Shown: piece after piece, positions 22,892-24,817 of the stretch
How positions within the stretch are numbered: the stretch's first letter is position 1
How the letters are laid out: every line of letters starts with the position of its first letter
Origin: CAVOBC01 sp963693635
Lineage (GTDB): Bacteria; Pseudomonadota; Gammaproteobacteria; Pseudomonadales; Azotimanducaceae
Length of the DNA stretch: 24,817 nucleotides
NCBI GenBank assembly: GCA_963693635.1
Contig: CAVOBC010000021.1
Coordinates: 1 to 24,817, forward strand
Direction: 5' to 3'
Notes under the pieces: generated by a model
Told to the model about the DNA's origin: nothing
The model's database searches: none
The model's input: the letters and a program-made list of their open reading frames with translations, nothing else
Translations under genes and position numbers: made by a program

Positions 22892-23464
22892 ATGGCGACG
22901 TATTCTACCAACGAATTCAAGTCCGGACTGAAGGTTCTGTTGGAAGGTGATCCGTGCAACATCGTTGAGAACGAGTTTGTAAAGCCCGGCAAGGGTCAGG
23001 CGTTCAATCGGGTTCGACTGCGGAATCTGAAGACCGGGCGGGTGTGGGAACGCACTTTCAAGTCGGGCGAGTCTATAGCGGGCGCCGATGTCATGGAGCA
23101 TGACATGGAGTACCTGTATACCGATGGCGAATACTGGTACTTCATGAAGACAGACGGCAGCTTTGAGCAACTGGGCGCTGACAAAGCGGCGGTCGCAGAG
23201 GCGGAGAAGTGGCTTAAAGAGCAGGACAAGTGTGTTGTTACGTTGTGGAATGACGTGCCGATTGGCGTCGCGGCACCCAATTTTGTCGAACTCGCGATCA
23301 CCGAGACAGACCCTGGCCTGAAGGGCGACACGGCGAGCGGCGGTTCCAAGCCTGCCACGTTGCAGACCGGAGCCGTCGTCAAAGTGCCGCTCTTTATCAA
23401 CGTCGGCGAGGTGATTCGCGTCGACACCCGCACCGGGGAATACCAGAATCGGGTCAAGAACTGA
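22892..23464 (+). CDS. efp: Translation elongation factor P
   Basis: 190 residues, the normal bacterial length. EF-P binds between the P and E sites and rescues ribosomes stalled at consecutive prolines. The KOW-like N-terminal domain opens MATYSTNEFKSGLKVLLEGD; the modification loop is EFVKPGKGQAFNRVR with Lys34 at the tip, the residue that receives beta-lysine from EpmA. The two OB domains contain FVELAITETDPGLKGDTA and GAVVKVPLFINVGEVIRVDT. GGGG at 7-10 bases before ATG 22892 supports this start. Modifying enzymes lie on both sides, epmB divergent and epmA immediately downstream. Confidence 0.97.
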   Translation: MATYSTNEFKSGLKVLLEGDPCNIVENEFVKPGKGQAFNRVRLRNLKTGRVWERTFKSGESIAGADVMEHDMEYLYTDGEYWYFMKTDGSFEQLGADKAAVAEAEKWLKEQDKCVVTLWNDVPIGVAAPNFVELAITETDPGLKGDTASGGSKPATLQTGAVVKVPLFINVGEVIRVDTRTGEYQNRVKN

Positions 23465-24503
23465 TTGGCGCCCCGGCGCAGACGTCGGGACGATCAGGCA
23501 ACGCGCACAGATTCTGTGGCAGATCCGCGAGTTCTTTCGCGAACGTGACGTGCTGGAGGTAGCAACGCCGCTCCTTGCCCGGCACACGGTGACAGATCCC
23601 CACATAGACAGCTTGTCCGTGGTCACGGGTGGTGGTGACAGTGATCCTGATGGGGCGGACGCCGTTCGGTTTCTGCAGACCTCGCCCGAATACGCCATGA
23701 AGCGGCTCCTTGCCGCCGGCTTTCCTTCGATCTACCAGATGGGATCCTGCTTTCGTGCCGGCGAAAACGGCGCGCGTCACAACTCCGAATTCACAATGCT
23801 CGAGTGGTACCGATTGGGGTTCAGTCTCGATGCGCTGATCGATGAGGTCGAGGCGCTCATGCTTGTCCTGGACGGTGTCCTCGACCCTCTTCCCGATCCT
23901 CTGCCCGACCCGGGCCCAGAACACCTGCCCAAAGACGAGCGTGCGCTGACCGCGCGGTTTGCGCGCGTCGCGTATGGGGACCTCTTTGAGCGTGCGGTTG
24001 GCATCAACCCGCATCAGGCATCGGATGACGCGCTACGCGCGGTCCTTGCGGACACGATTGAGTTGAGTGCCGGGGCCGCACCTCCGCGCAACGACTGTCT
24101 GGATCTGCTGTTCAGTCAGTGTGTGCAACCGGGGCTCACCGCGCCGACCTTCGTGGTCGACTACCCGGCAAGCCAGTCGGCGCTGGCGGAGTTGGGCGAG
24201 GACGCGTCGGGTCAACCCGTTGCGCGACGATTCGAGTTCTTTGCGGGCGGTGTTGAGCTTGCCAACGGGTATTTTGAGCTGCGCGACGGCGCGGAGCTTG
24301 AGGCGCGCATGCGCGAGGACAATCGTTTGCGGCTCGCGCTCGGCAAAGATGCCGTGTCGCCAGACGAGCGTTTGTTGGCAGCGCTCGATGCGGGTCTGCC
24401 GCTCTGCTCGGGGGTCGCGCTTGGCATTGAACGCGTGTTGATGGTGTTGCTCGGGAAGGGCGAGATTGACCAGGTGATAGCTTTCTCAGCAGCGCGCAGC
24501 TAA
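23463..24503 (+). CDS. epmA: EF-P--(R)-beta-lysine ligase, start codon unclear
   Basis: A class II lysyl-tRNA-synthetase-like enzyme (PoxA/GenX) that attaches (R)-beta-lysine to Lys34 of EF-P. Motif 1 covers ILWQIREFFRERDVLEVATP; motif 2 is FRAGENGARHNSEFTMLEWY; ELANGYFELRDG and motif 3 CSGVALGIERVLMVLLG close the active site. There is no tRNA anticodon-binding domain, as expected. The frame that matches the E. coli N-terminus (a W-x-P element, here DWRPGADVGTIRQRAQI) begins beside the efp stop, yet between an in-frame stop at 23412 and GTG 23550 there is no ATG, GTG or TTG. GTG 23550 would remove the motif 1 helix. Either a rare start codon near 23448-23463, coupled to efp, or a base error is likely. 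Confidence 0.9.
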   Translation, partial: DWRPGADVGTIRQRAQILWQIREFFRERDVLEVATPLLARHTVTDPHIDSLSVVTGGGDSDPDGADAVRFLQTSPEYAMKRLLAAGFPSIYQMGSCFRAGENGARHNSEFTMLEWYRLGFSLDALIDEVEALMLVLDGVLDPLPDPLPDPGPEHLPKDERALTARFARVAYGDLFERAVGINPHQASDDALRAVLADTIELSAGAAPPRNDCLDLLFSQCVQPGLTAPTFVVDYPASQSALAELGEDASGQPVARRFEFFAGGVELANGYFELRDGAELEARMREDNRLRLALGKDAVSPDERLLAALDAGLPLCSGVALGIERVLMVLLGKGEIDQVIAFSAARS

Positions 24504-24617
24504 CTTACGATTCATTTGCCATCGGTTCTCGCCGTCATCGCATGTCATCAACGCGTGCTGTCAAGAGCCCGACGAATTGTTGGCTCGGCACGCTTTTCTA
24601 GACTGACCGTATCTGAC

Positions 24618-24817
24618 ATGACTCGCCCATCTGAAACAGACCGTGTTGCTGCAGACATGCTCGCAGAGCAGACTGGGCGCGGCGTCATGCTTGAGAGCGG
24701 TGCAGAGTTCCCGGGCATTACCGCGAGCATAGCGGGCGCACCGGTTTCTGGCTCCTGGTGGGGCCATCCGCTCGGCAATCTGATGTATAGGGTGCTTGAG
24801 GCGCTGGGCGAGCAGCG
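24618..24817 (+). CDS. Unrecognised protein, N-terminal part (cut by window edge)
   Basis: ATG 24618 opens a frame that stays open to the window end (66 codons): MTRPSETDRVAADMLAEQTG, then a segment ending VSGSWWGHPLGNLMYRVLEA. The GSWWGHP element recalls small conserved proteins of unknown function that I cannot name with confidence. A weak TTGTTG (24577-24582) and TAGACT (24599-24604) pair, 16 bases apart, could be its promoter in the 114-base gap after epmA. Confidence 0.55.
   Translation, partial: MTRPSETDRVAADMLAEQTGRGVMLESGAEFPGITASIAGAPVSGSWWGHPLGNLMYRVLEALGEQ

Overview
The window reads as a chromosomal segment of a Gram-negative gammaproteobacterium. The evidence is a set of core genes: the Kdo transferase gene waaA, topoisomerase IV genes parE and parC, serB, a FimX-type c-di-GMP protein, and a complete EF-P beta-lysylation set (epmB, efp, epmA). 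GC is high: hand counts of single 60-base lines give about 63-65 % in waaA, parE and fimX. The order waaA, DUF1249, parE, parC, serB, fimX resembles, from memory, the order of the same genes in Pseudomonas aeruginosa, and DUF1249 followed by parE also recalls Enterobacteria. The genus cannot be named from the sequence alone.

Layout. Positions 1-2437 (minus strand) hold an apparent catabolic operon: an enolase-superfamily sugar-acid enzyme, an FAD oxidoreductase and an aldo/keto reductase cut by the window edge. Positions 2440-3570 are a worn accessory stretch with a microsatellite, a strong hairpin, a membrane/coiled-coil reading frame without a start, a frameshifted C-terminal fragment of a formylglycine-generating-enzyme (FGE)-like gene and a 50-codon ORF. 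An intact FGE-fold gene follows (3575-4381). Then come waaA, DUF1249, a cupin gene with a hyperacidic tail (minus strand), parE, parC, the 3' remnant of a short-chain dehydrogenase gene, a small lipoprotein gene that ends inside a palindromic repeat, and a proline-type C-rich tandem repeat.

Positions 12665-16721 carry yejA-yejB-yejE, an oligopeptide/microcin C type ABC importer with one-base stop/start overlaps but no ATPase gene. This block has clearly lower GC in sampled lines (about 48-55 %). Next are a two-TM Smp-like protein with a degenerate cyclase-like domain, divergent from serB, and then fimX. The right end holds epmB, divergent from efp by only 28 bases, then epmA, then the start of an unrecognised gene.

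No CRISPR array, transposase, integrase, tRNA or rRNA was seen, and no clearly new defence or biosynthetic system. The most interesting points are: epmA with no ordinary start codon; alanine at the quinolone-critical serine position of ParC; yejABE without yejF; FGE-like sequences next to a degraded duplicate; the cupin's acidic tail; and a repeat that supplies the C-terminus of the lipoprotein. Several broken or startless frames could reflect either real decay or single-base errors in the assembly.
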